From an uncultured Clostridia bacterium (GTDB lineage: Bacteria > Bacillota > Clostridia > Christensenellales > Borkfalkiaceae), in contig CAMORY010000035.1 in assembly GCA_946624395.1 (NCBI GenBank), forward strand, positions 1-7,465: a DNA stretch of 7,465 nucleotides, read 5' to 3'. Of this stretch, positions 1 to 6,570 are shown piece by piece; position 1 is the first letter of the stretch, and each line of letters starts with the position of its first letter. Below the pieces are notes generated by a model. That model made no database searches. It worked only from the letters and a program-made list of their open reading frames with translations, and had not been told where the DNA came from. The position numbers and the translations under genes were made by a program.

Positions 1-81
1 AAAAAGGATGCCGGTAAATGCGCGGGCTGTTGTACTTGCGTAAGAAAGGGCCCCATAAATTGCCTACGCGAACTAAATTAA
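1..81 (+). CDS. 3' end of an unidentified gene with a cysteine-rich C-terminus (partial)
   Basis: The first plus-strand frame is open from the window edge through 26 codons to a TAA at 79-81. It encodes a tail with five cysteines in a short span (KCAGCCTCVRKGPINCL), spaced C-x2-C-C-x-C-x7-C. Such clustering is typical of a metal or iron-sulfur binding tail, but that is inference. The other two plus frames close within about 45 bases. It is followed by a GC-rich hairpin and converges on the minus-strand operon, as expected for a real gene end. I cannot assign a family from 26 residues. The cysteines could be a zinc knuckle, half of an iron-sulfur site, or redox thiols. The start and main domain lie left of the window. 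Confidence 0.6.
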   Translation, partial: KKDAGKCAGCCTCVRKGPINCLRELN

Positions 82-105
82 TTAAATTTGATTTAAAATT
101 TTCCC

Positions 106-131
106 CCCGCCGCGGAAAATTCCGCGGCGGG
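106..131. terminator. GC-rich hairpin, probable bidirectional transcription terminator
   Basis: A perfect 10-bp inverted repeat (CCCGCCGCGG at 106-115, CCGCGGCGGG at 122-131) encloses a 6-nt AAAATT loop. For the plus-strand gene ending at 81, a T-run (140-144) follows eight bases after the stem. For the minus-strand operon ending at 160, the strand beyond the stem reads GGGGAAAATTTTAAAT, so its T-tract is short and offset. It lies exactly between two converging genes, where one hairpin commonly serves both. The stem is very strong but the U-tracts are modest, so efficiency on each strand is uncertain. Confidence 0.75.
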
Positions 132-159
132 CGAAATAGTTTTTATCGTTTATCGTTTA

Positions 160-696
160 TTATATCGTTTCTTCTTTTATAATCTCGCCGTCAAGGGTTT
201 TAAGTGTCAACTCGTCGCCGTTAAGTAGAATATAACTATGCGGAGTGCCGTTCTTCGGTAGCGACACAGAACCCGCGTTGGCGACGATAACGCCGTTTAC
301 GCGTTCTATAAACCCCGTATGGAAATGCCCGTATATAATAGCGTCAAAGCGGGTGGCGGGCATATTGTCCTTATTATAAACGTGCCCGTGCGTGCAAAAA
401 ACCGTTTTATCCCCCGCGATTATAACCGTATTGTCTATAAAATCAAACTCGGAAATAAGCGTGTCCACCTGACTGTCGCAATTACCTTTCACCACGATAA
501 GTCTGTCTTTCAGCCCATTTAAAATTTCCGCCACTTGTTGCGGTGCGTAATCTTTGGGGAAAGGGTTTCTCGGTCCGTGATTATAAATGTCGCCCAAAAG
601 CAAAAGTTTATCCGCCTTTTCGGCAATAAATTGTTCTTTAACCCGTTCCATATAGAACGCAGAACCGTGAATATCAGAAGCAATCAATATTTTCAT
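160..696 (-). CDS. yfcE: YfcE-type metallophosphodiesterase
   Basis: This is a 178-residue calcineurin-like phosphoesterase, close in length to E. coli YfcE (about 184) and similar along its whole length. All five metal-site blocks of the fold are present: D8-x-H10 (SDIHGS), GD36 with H40 (GDIYNHGPRNP), GNCD 71-74, H103 and H105 (THGHVY), and GHFH 123-126. The family is a soluble, Mn-dependent phosphodiesterase shown to act on model substrates in vitro. Its physiological substrate is not settled, so none is claimed here. It is the last gene of the operon, 9 nt after asnA, and a hairpin terminator follows its stop. The ATG at 694-696 is supported by a Shine-Dalgarno AAGG seven bases upstream. 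There is no signal peptide, so a cytoplasmic location is expected. Confidence 0.93.
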   Translation of the reverse strand: MKILIASDIHGSAFYMERVKEQFIAEKADKLLLLGDIYNHGPRNPFPKDYAPQQVAEILNGLKDRLIVVKGNCDSQVDTLISEFDFIDNTVIIAGDKTVFCTHGHVYNKDNMPATRFDAIIYGHFHTGFIERVNGVIVANAGSVSLPKNGTPHSYILLNGDELTLKTLDGEIIKEETI

Positions 697-703
697 AAAT
701 CTA

Positions 704-708
704 CCTTA
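704..708 (-). promoter_or_regulatory. Ribosome binding site of yfcE, fused to the asnA stop codon
   Basis: On the minus strand the sequence reads TAAGGTAGATTTATG. The TAA (706-708) stops asnA and also begins the TAAGG Shine-Dalgarno core. The spacer to the yfcE ATG is 7 nt. This suggests that ribosomes finishing asnA can restart on yfcE. Confidence 0.6.
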
Positions 709-1692
709 TAATAAATTTATACCCTGTTTTCTGTATTTTTCTATATCTTCGTCAGCCCAGATAGAAGCCTGTACTTCACCGATATGCGCCTTTCTTAAAA
801 GGAACATACAAAGTCTCGATTGACCTATTCCGCCGCCGATAGTTAAAGGCAGTCTGCCGTTTATTATATCCTGACAGTATGGGTTTTCGAGTTTATACGT
901 TTCCTTTCTCTTCTTTAATTGTTTTACAAGGCTCTTTTCGTCCACCCTTATACCCATTGAAGAAATTTCAAACGCTATGCCTAAAACGTCGTACCAAAGC
1001 ACTATGTCGCCGTTCAATTTCCAGTCGTCGTAGTCCGCCGCCCTGCCGTCGTGCGGTGCGCCGTCTTTTAAGTCCCAGCCGATTTGGTACACGAATATCG
1101 CGCCGTACTTTTTCGCCGCCGCGTTTTCACGCTCTTTGCGGGTAAAATTCGGGTACTCTTTTTCAAGTTGAGAAGTGGAGATAAACGTAATGTCTTTTGG
1201 CAATTCGCGGAAAAGTACGGGGTACTTTGCACCCACCTTCGACGCCGTCTTTTTTATCGCCTTATAGACGTTTTTAACCGTCTTTTTAAGATAAGAAAAC
1301 TTGCGTTCTTCTCTCGTTATTATCTTTTCCCAGTCCCACTGGTCTACGTAGACGGAGTGAAGCGCGTCAAGCGTTTCGTCGCGGCGGATAGCGTTCATAT
1401 CGGTATAAAGTCCGCTTTCTGCGGGGAAAGCGTATTTTGCGAGTGCGTTTCTCTTCCACTTTGCAAGCGACTGCACGATTTCCACTTCTTTTTTAAGGGT
1501 TAAAACGTCGAACTTTACCGCCCGTTCCACGCCGTTTAAGTTGTCGTTTAAGCCCGTTGACGGCTCTACGAATAAGGGCGCGGACACGCGGGTTAAATTA
1601 AGCGCTTTCGAGAGTTCTTTTTCAAACTCGTCTTTGACGAATTTGATGGCTATTTCCGTGTCTAAAAGATTGAGTTCCGATTTGTATTGCAT
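706..1692 (-). CDS. asnA: Aspartate-ammonia ligase (ammonia-dependent asparagine synthetase A)
   Basis: AsnA makes asparagine from aspartate, ammonia and ATP, releasing AMP and pyrophosphate, and acts in the cytoplasm as a homodimer. At 328 residues it is almost the length of E. coli AsnA (330). Conserved blocks include DNLNGVE (50-56), the LHSVYVDQWDWE segment (111-122), the EISSMGIRVD region (242-251) and the C-terminal GGGIGQSR motif (286-293), which is the class II synthetase motif-3-like part of the active site. The family is related to aspartyl- and asparaginyl-tRNA synthetases but has no anticodon-binding domain, and none is seen here. Unlike AsnB it uses free ammonia, not glutamine, and no glutaminase domain is present. 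The start is well supported by AAGGAG upstream. It lies 4 nt after the RseC-like gene. Confidence 0.97.
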   Translation of the reverse strand: MQYKSELNLLDTEIAIKFVKDEFEKELSKALNLTRVSAPLFVEPSTGLNDNLNGVERAVKFDVLTLKKEVEIVQSLAKWKRNALAKYAFPAESGLYTDMNAIRRDETLDALHSVYVDQWDWEKIITREERKFSYLKKTVKNVYKAIKKTASKVGAKYPVLFRELPKDITFISTSQLEKEYPNFTRKERENAAAKKYGAIFVYQIGWDLKDGAPHDGRAADYDDWKLNGDIVLWYDVLGIAFEISSMGIRVDEKSLVKQLKKRKETYKLENPYCQDIINGRLPLTIGGGIGQSRLCMFLLRKAHIGEVQASIWADEDIEKYRKQGINLL

Positions 1693-1696
1693 AAAT

Positions 1697-2134
1697 TTAC
1701 TCCTTGGTATCTGAATTATCGGTATTATCGGGCGTAATTACAGAAACTATCCGCGAGTTGCACGCGCCGATATTTTTTAATTTTTTATCGAGAAAAGCAA
1801 GTATCGCGTACCATACCGCAATAAACGCCACGCTTAAAACGAGTATAAATATTTCGTTTTTAATAAACAGGTAGTTTATTAAAACGGCAAGCCCTATTAA
1901 GATAAGCGGAACGAAAAACGCCAAAACCACGCCCAAAAACTTTCCGCTATCGCTACGCTCTATAATCACCGTATCGCCGACTTTAGCGCCTGCGGTGTTT
2001 TTTGCATAAAACTCCGCCTTGTTCGTGCCTTCTTTAAATAGGCATAATCCGCAACCCGCGCACTCGGCTTTTTTATCCACCGAAACCACGGCGGTTTTGC
2101 CCTTTATCTCGGTTATTACGCCGCTATCTCTCAT
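1697..2134 (-). CDS. RseC/MucC-family (SoxR-reducing system) membrane protein
   Basis: This 145-residue protein has the RseC-family plan. An N-terminal cytoplasmic segment carries a cysteine motif (C25, C28, C31 in ECAGCGLC). A small beta-rich stretch (about 40-60) follows, with a V-G-D-x-V turn (52-56). Two hydrophobic helices come next (about 67-90 and 94-115), and then a basic segment KKLK. The positive-inside rule puts both ends in the cytoplasm. In Proteobacteria RseC takes part in SoxR reduction and sigma-E control. In anaerobes family members often sit near Rnf electron-transfer genes. Neither SoxR, sigma-E nor Rnf is visible here, so the role is open. Only three clustered cysteines are present, with a fourth (C125) after the second helix. 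Its ATG overlaps the hisS stop (TAATG), implying translational coupling. The upstream Shine-Dalgarno is weak. Confidence 0.8.
   Translation of the reverse strand: MRDSGVITEIKGKTAVVSVDKKAECAGCGLCLFKEGTNKAEFYAKNTAGAKVGDTVIIERSDSGKFLGVVLAFFVPLILIGLAVLINYLFIKNEIFILVLSVAFIAVWYAILAFLDKKLKNIGACNSRIVSVITPDNTDNSDTKE
1700..1705 (-). promoter_or_regulatory. Ribosome binding site of asnA
   Basis: The minus strand reads AAGGAGTAAATTTATG. AAGGAG is one of the strongest Shine-Dalgarno sequences in the window, and it overlaps the last codons of the RseC-like gene, whose TAA follows it directly. It fixes the asnA start at 1690-1692 with a 7-nt spacer. Confidence 0.75.
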
Positions 2135-2136
2135 TA
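2132..2136 (-). promoter_or_regulatory. TAATG stop-start overlap coupling hisS to the RseC-like gene
   Basis: On the minus strand the hisS stop TAA and the next gene's ATG share one base (TAATG). The best Shine-Dalgarno candidate, GGAG inside the end of hisS, is about 11 nt away, which is longer than ideal. Translation of the second gene therefore probably depends on ribosomes terminating at hisS. Confidence 0.65.
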
Positions 2137-3378
2137 CTTAAAAAACTCCGCGACGGCGTTTAAGTCAACTTCGGTTTCCGTGCCGCTTGCCATCTCTTTG
2201 ATTTTTATGATATTGCGTGCAAGTTCGTCCGAACCTAAAACGCCGACGAATTTCGCGCCGATTTTATCCGCGTATTTAAACTGCGCTTTTATGCCGCGCC
2301 CCACGTAGTCGGTGTCGGCGGAAATGCCGCTATTTCTTAACGCCGAAACTATTTCAAAGGCTTTAAGGCGCGCGTCTTCGCCCATAGGTGCTACGTACAG
2401 GTCAAGGCTATCGTTTGCGGGAATACTGCCTGCGCTATCTAAAAGCAGTAAAAGCCGTTCTAAGCCCGCGGCAAACCCTATGCCGGAAATCTTGCCGCCG
2501 CCGAATTCTTCCACTAACCCGTCGTACCTGCCGCCGCCTAAAACCGTACCCTGCGCGCCGATATTTTCCGACACGAACTCGAATACCGTTTTGGTGTAAT
2601 AGTCAAGCCCCCGAACGATACGCGGATTTATTTTATATTCCACGCCCGCAGTTTTTAAAAGGGATTGCAATTTAATAAAGTGCGCCTTGCAGTCGTCGCA
2701 AAGATAGTCTAAAATAGACGGTGCGTTTTCCGCAATCGCCTTGCAATCTTCGTTTTTGCAATCCAAAATACGCATCGGGTTTTTCTCGTACCTGTCTTTA
2801 CAAAGGTCGCAAAGTTCGTCGTAGCGGGCGGATAAATAGGCTTTTAACGCCTTGTGATATTCTTTTCTGCACTCCTTGCAACCTATGCTGTTGATATAAA
2901 GAGTTATGTTTTTAACGCCGATTTTACTTAAAAAAGTTTTCGCCAAAAGAATTATTTCCGCATCAATTCCCGCGTCAGTAGCGCCGAAAACTTCCACACC
3001 GAACTGGTGAAATTCCCTAAGTCTTCCCGCTTGCGGGCGCTCGTAGCGGAAACAGGGGGTTATATAAAAGGTTTTAACGGGCAAAGCGCCTGCATAAAGT
3101 CCGTTTTCTACGAACGAACGCACAACCCCCGCCGTGCCTTCGGGCTTTAGCGTGATACTTCTGCCGCCCTTGTCGGTAAAAGTATACATTTCTTTATTGA
3201 CTATATCGGTAGTCTCGCCCACGCCGCGCGCAAACACTTCCGTATGCTCGAACACGGGCGTGCGGATTTCTTTTGCGTTAAAAAGCCTTGCCGTTTCTCT
3301 CGCGGCGCTCTCTAAAAACTGCCATTTGTACGAATTTTCAGGCAACACGTCTTTTGTGCCTTTGGGCATTGTAATCAT
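2134..3378 (-). CDS. hisS: Histidyl-tRNA synthetase
   Basis: This class II synthetase charges tRNA-His with histidine. The 414 residues match the bacterial length. Seen in order: the N-terminal PKGTKDVLP signature (5-13), motif 1 near 32-45, motif 2 (CFRYERPQAGRLREFHQFG, 109-127), the histidine-binding HisA motif RGLDYYTK (256-263), the GGGRYDGL block (281-288), motif 3 GIGFAAGLERL (299-309), and a C-terminal anticodon-binding domain from about 325. An insertion (about 165-232) carries eight cysteines in four pairs (C167/C170, C190/C193, C207/C212, C227/C230). As far as I recall this is common in clostridial HisRS and may bind zinc. The first ATG has only a weak purine-rich upstream region, and an ATG three codons in (3367-3369) is an alternative start. 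It follows hslU after 32 nt, too short for a T-box leader. Confidence 0.97.
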   Translation of the reverse strand: MITMPKGTKDVLPENSYKWQFLESAARETARLFNAKEIRTPVFEHTEVFARGVGETTDIVNKEMYTFTDKGGRSITLKPEGTAGVVRSFVENGLYAGALPVKTFYITPCFRYERPQAGRLREFHQFGVEVFGATDAGIDAEIILLAKTFLSKIGVKNITLYINSIGCKECRKEYHKALKAYLSARYDELCDLCKDRYEKNPMRILDCKNEDCKAIAENAPSILDYLCDDCKAHFIKLQSLLKTAGVEYKINPRIVRGLDYYTKTVFEFVSENIGAQGTVLGGGRYDGLVEEFGGGKISGIGFAAGLERLLLLLDSAGSIPANDSLDLYVAPMGEDARLKAFEIVSALRNSGISADTDYVGRGIKAQFKYADKIGAKFVGVLGSDELARNIIKIKEMASGTETEVDLNAVAEFFK

Positions 3379-3410
3379 AATTTTTTCCGTTCCGTCTTTA
3401 CAGAATTTTT

Positions 3411-4721
3411 TTACAAAATGTATTTTTTAAGGTCTTTGGTCTTCTTTTCCACGCCGAGTTTATTTTCTACGAACGCTTTATCCACTACCACTTTGCGCGC
3501 GGGTTCGTTGCCGCCCGCGTTAAAGGACACTTCTTCTAATAGTTCTTCCATAACCGTATGAAGCCGCCTTGCGCCGATATCTTCGCTCGTCGCATTCATA
3601 TCTTCGGCGACCGCCGCGATTTCTTCGATAGCGTCAGCGGTAAATTCAAGTTCTACGCCGTCGACTTTCAAAAGCGTCGAATACTGCTTGGTTATGGCGT
3701 TCTGTGTATTCGTTAAAATCTCTATAAAGTCCTTTTTGGTAAGGCTGTCGAGTTCTACGAGTATCGGAAACCTGCCCTGAAGTTCGGGGATAAGGTCGGA
3801 CACCTTTGAAACGTGGAACGCCCCCGCCGCGATAAACAAAATGTAGTCGGTTTTGATAGGACCGTATTTGGTAACAACGGTAGAACCTTCGACTATCGGC
3901 AGAATATCCCTTTGCACCCCTTCGCGCGAGACGTCCTGTCCGCCGCTGCTTGTGCCCTTTGCCGCGATTTTATCTATCTCGTCGATAAAGATAATGCCTT
4001 CCTGTTCGGCACGTCTTATCGCTTCTTCGTTTACGGCGTCTTTGTCGATAAGTTTGTCCGCTTCTTCGTCCATAAGCCGCTGACGCGCTTCCTTTACGGT
4101 TATTTTTCTGCGCTTGTGTTTTTTGGGCAGGAAATCCCCGAAAATACTGCCGATACTGATTTCCGCACCGCCGGGAACTAATTCCATAGGCTTTGGCGCG
4201 TCGACCACTTCGAGTTCTATAACTTCGTTATCGTAGTATCCTTTTTTAAGCCCTTCCAAAAGGTTCTGCTCGAAAATAGCGTCGGGCGTTTCGCCTTTAT
4301 CCATTTTGCGGGCTTCGGCAAGGAGTTTAACAAGTCGCGTATCTACCGTAGCGCCCGCCTTTTCCATTACCTTTTTAAAGCGCTCTTCTTTTACAAGCCG
4401 CACCGAACACTCCGCCAAATCGCGAATCATACTTTCCACGTCCCTGCCGACGTAGCCTACTTCGGTGTACTTGGTCGCTTCTACTTTTATGAACGGCGCG
4501 CCGACGAGTTTTGCAAGCCGCCTTGCTATCTCGGTTTTACCGACGCCCGTAGGTCCTTTCATTATAATGTTCTTGGGCGTAATTTCGTCCATTTCGGCTT
4601 TGGAAAGCCTGCTGCGGCGGTATCTGTTGCGCAGCGCTATCGCCACCGCCTTTTTGGCTTCCGCCTGCCCGATTATATATTTGTCAAGTTGTTCTACTAT
4701 CTGTTTGGGACTTAAATCCAT
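3411..4721 (-). CDS. hslU: HslU (ClpY), AAA+ ATPase and unfoldase subunit of the HslUV protease
   Basis: HslU hexamers unfold substrates with ATP and thread them into the HslV peptidase. The 436 residues match the usual length (E. coli 443). Visible elements are the N-terminal SPKQIVEQLDKYIIGQ signature (4-19), Walker A GPTGVGKT (56-63), the substrate-gripping pore loop GYVG (89-92), an intermediate domain (about 110-240), Walker B IIFIDEID (243-250), the arginine-finger region around GRFPI (316-320) and sensor 2 GARRLH (383-388). The protein ends KKYIL, like the conserved C-terminal tail that docks into HslV and activates it, so the 3' end is intact. The start is supported by TAAGGGGG 7 nt upstream, overlapping the hslV stop. 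The I-domain and peptidase partner separate it from ClpX. Confidence 0.98.
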   Translation of the reverse strand: MDLSPKQIVEQLDKYIIGQAEAKKAVAIALRNRYRRSRLSKAEMDEITPKNIIMKGPTGVGKTEIARRLAKLVGAPFIKVEATKYTEVGYVGRDVESMIRDLAECSVRLVKEERFKKVMEKAGATVDTRLVKLLAEARKMDKGETPDAIFEQNLLEGLKKGYYDNEVIELEVVDAPKPMELVPGGAEISIGSIFGDFLPKKHKRRKITVKEARQRLMDEEADKLIDKDAVNEEAIRRAEQEGIIFIDEIDKIAAKGTSSGGQDVSREGVQRDILPIVEGSTVVTKYGPIKTDYILFIAAGAFHVSKVSDLIPELQGRFPILVELDSLTKKDFIEILTNTQNAITKQYSTLLKVDGVELEFTADAIEEIAAVAEDMNATSEDIGARRLHTVMEELLEEVSFNAGGNEPARKVVVDKAFVENKLGVEKKTKDLKKYIL

Positions 4722-4728
4722 AATATTT

Positions 4729-4736
4729 CCCCCTTA
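4729..4736 (-). promoter_or_regulatory. Ribosome binding site of hslU, fused to the hslV stop codon
   Basis: The minus strand reads TAAGGGGGAAATATTATG. The TAA at 4734-4736 ends hslV and starts the Shine-Dalgarno sequence, with a 7-nt spacer to the hslU ATG. The arrangement would help keep HslV and HslU synthesis linked. Confidence 0.6.
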
Positions 4737-5267
4737 TAACACTTCGCAGGTTATATGCCCGTTGGTGAACACGCATATTTCGCTGGCGATTTTAAGCGCC
4801 TTTTTCGCTATCTCTTCCGCGGTGTAATTCGTTTCCTGCGTAAGCGCGCGCGCCGCCGCGAGCGCGTAATTGCCGCCGCTACCGATTGCGCAAACCCCGT
4901 CTTCGGGTTCTATTACTTCGCCCGTACCGGAAACGATTAAAAGACTGTCCTTATCCGCAGTTATCATCATCGCTTCTAATTTTCGCACCTTGTCCGAACG
5001 CCAAAGTTCGGCAAGTTCCACCGCGCTGCGCATTAAATTGCCCGAATACTTGTTAAGCATTTCTTCAAAGCGTTCGGAAAGGGTAAATGCGTCCGCAACA
5101 GAACCCGCAAACCCGAAAATAACGTTGCCGTTATAAATGCGCCTTACCTTTACGGCGTTGTTTTTAAAAATTATCGATTGCGACATGGTAACCTGTCCGT
5201 CGCCCGCGATTGCCGTATGCCCGTCCTTTTTAACGGCGCATATGGTCGTCCCCATAAATTCGTTCAT
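4734..5267 (-). CDS. hslV: HslV (ClpQ), threonine peptidase subunit of the HslUV protease
   Basis: HslV forms a double hexamer with proteasome-beta fold whose N-terminal threonine is the nucleophile after a short propeptide is removed. The 177 residues begin [12 protein letters not shown], so cleavage after G6 would expose T7 as the catalytic residue. Counting from T7, D23 matches E. coli D17, and K40 matches K33 with a one-residue insertion. The [14 protein letters not shown] block (129-142) holds the conserved serine, and [12 protein letters not shown] (52-63) is typical of Bacillota. The first ATG is chosen because TAAGGAG lies 6 nt upstream; the ATG at codon 5 lacks a site. It lies 10 nt after trmFO and 12 nt before its partner hslU. 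The N-terminal threonine distinguishes it from B. subtilis ClpQ, reported to use serine. Confidence 0.97.
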   Translation of the reverse strand: MNEFMGTTICAVKKDGHTAIAGDGQVTMSQSIIFKNNAVKVRRIYNGNVIFGFAGSVADAFTLSERFEEMLNKYSGNLMRSAVELAELWRSDKVRKLEAMMITADKDSLLIVSGTGEVIEPEDGVCAIGSGGNYALAAARALTQETNYTAEEIAKKALKIASEICVFTNGHITCEVL

Positions 5268-5273
5268 ATAATT

Positions 5274-5280
5274 CTCCTTA
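5274..5280 (-). promoter_or_regulatory. Ribosome binding site of hslV, fused to the trmFO stop codon
   Basis: The minus strand reads TAAGGAGAATTATATG. TAA at 5278-5280 stops trmFO and is the first part of the near-perfect TAAGGAG Shine-Dalgarno, with 6 nt to the hslV ATG. It decides in favour of the first ATG over the one four codons later. Confidence 0.7.
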
Positions 5281-6570
5281 ATTGATTTCGATTATAAATT
5301 CCCTTACCGCCGCAAGGCTTCTTTCCGCCATAAGCCGCTTTCTTTCCTTTTTATCGCGCACCGAAAGTGGCGGCAGAATACCGAAATTTGCGTTCATCGG
5401 CTGAAAGTTTTTGTTTTCCGTGGTAATGTATCTTGAAAGCGCGCCTAAAACAGTGTTTTCGGAAATTAACACTTCGCGCTCGCCCTTTAATTTTCTTTCC
5501 GCGTAAATAGCGGCGAGTAGCCCGCTCCCCGCGCTCTCCACGTACCCTTCTACGCCCGAAATTTGCCCCGCGACGAACACCATCGGATATTCCTTAAAGG
5601 AAAAGTCGGGATTTAAGGCTTTCGGCGAATTGATAAAAGTGTTCCTGTGCATCACACCGTAGCGCAAAAACTCGGCGTTTTTAAGCGCTGGTATCATTGA
5701 AAACACCCTTTTCTGCTCCCCGAACTTAAGGTTGGTCTGAAACCCCACCATATTGTACATAGTGCCCGCTTTATCTTCTTTGCGAAGTTGTAGCGTGGCG
5801 TAAGCCCATCTGCCCGTCTTGGGGTCGTCAAGCCCCGCGGGCTTTAACGGTCCGAACCGCAAGGTATCTTTGCCCCTTGCCGCCATAACTTCCACGGGCA
5901 TACACCCTTCGAACACGTCGGACTTTTCAAACTCGTGCAAAGTCGCCCGCTCCGCCACAATCAGTGCGTCGTAAAAGGCGCAATACTCGTCTTTATTCAT
6001 AGGGCAGTTAATATGGTCGCCGTCGCCCTTATTATACCTGTCGCCGATAAACGCGCTGTCCATATCGATACTGTCCGCGGCGATAATGGGTGCGGACGCG
6101 TCGTAAAAATACAACGAACCCGCAAGTTTACCGATGCTTTCAGATAACGGCGCGGTGGTTAAAGGTCCTGTCGCTATTATTGTAAACCCGTCGGTCGGCA
6201 CTTTTTTTATCTCTTCCGAAATAAATTCTATATTCGGATTAGAAGTTATTTTTTCGGTGATATACGCCGAAAATTCTTCGCGGTTTACGGCGAGTGCGCC
6301 GCCTGCGGGAACTTTCGAAAGTTCGGCGGCTTCCATCGTTATAGAACCCAAAAGCCGCAGTTCTTCTTTAAGCAGTCCCGCCGCGTTGCCGAACACGTCG
6401 TTCGACTTTAACGAGTTGGAACAGACGAGTTCCGCAAACTTTTCCGATTTATGCGCGGGGGTAAACGCGTTGGGTTTTAAGTCGTAAAGCGCCACTTTTA
6501 CCCCGCGGTTTGCAAGGTATAATGCCGCTTCCGCACCCGCAAGCCCCGCGCCGATAACTTTAACCTTCAT
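5278..6570 (-). CDS. trmFO: TrmFO, folate- and FAD-dependent tRNA (uracil-54-C5)-methyltransferase
   Basis: TrmFO makes 5-methyluridine (ribothymidine) at position 54 of the tRNA T-loop. The one-carbon unit comes from methylenetetrahydrofolate and the reducing power from FAD with NAD(P)H. The 430 residues match B. subtilis TrmFO (435). The N-terminus has the dinucleotide motif GAGLAG (7-12) after a beta strand. C50 in [11 protein letters not shown] and C223 in [13 protein letters not shown] correspond to the two functional cysteines of the B. subtilis enzyme (C53 and C226). The C-terminal [17 protein letters not shown] segment is the second FAD-contacting block. It resembles MnmG but is shorter and has the TrmFO cysteines. 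The start overlaps the end of topA by 11 nt and has no clear Shine-Dalgarno, so translation is probably coupled to topA. The topA-trmFO-hslVU order supports the assignment. Confidence 0.97.
   Translation of the reverse strand: MKVKVIGAGLAGAEAALYLANRGVKVALYDLKPNAFTPAHKSEKFAELVCSNSLKSNDVFGNAAGLLKEELRLLGSITMEAAELSKVPAGGALAVNREEFSAYITEKITSNPNIEFISEEIKKVPTDGFTIIATGPLTTAPLSESIGKLAGSLYFYDASAPIIAADSIDMDSAFIGDRYNKGDGDHINCPMNKDEYCAFYDALIVAERATLHEFEKSDVFEGCMPVEVMAARGKDTLRFGPLKPAGLDDPKTGRWAYATLQLRKEDKAGTMYNMVGFQTNLKFGEQKRVFSMIPALKNAEFLRYGVMHRNTFINSPKALNPDFSFKEYPMVFVAGQISGVEGYVESAGSGLLAAIYAERKLKGEREVLISENTVLGALSRYITTENKNFQPMNANFGILPPLSVRDKKERKRLMAERSLAAVREFIIEIN

Noticed and set aside
1..56. Minus-strand open frame starting at an ATG at 54-56 and running off the left edge
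   Set aside because: It has no Shine-Dalgarno sequence and would lie beyond the terminator hairpin. The opposite strand carries a more convincing cysteine-rich gene end.
106..131. The GC-rich inverted repeat as an attachment site or mobile-element end
   Set aside because: No integrase or transposase and no second copy is present. Its place between converging genes is explained by termination.
144..170. Three copies of TATCGTTT (144-151, 151-158, 163-170)
   Set aside because: The copies are short and AT-rich, and the last is part of the yfcE coding end. They are too few and too short for a functional repeat or binding array without further support.
319..522. Plus-strand open frame opposite yfcE, and similar plus-strand frames opposite asnA, hisS, hslU, hslV, trmFO and topA
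   Set aside because: Each lies fully inside a well-recognised minus-strand gene, has no family motif, and is low-complexity or arginine/serine-rich as expected of a reverse frame.
2815..2880. Cysteine-rich insertion in HisRS as an unusual fused domain
   Set aside because: As far as I recall, the same paired-cysteine insertion is common in bacterial, especially clostridial, HisRS, so it is likely a family feature and not a novelty.
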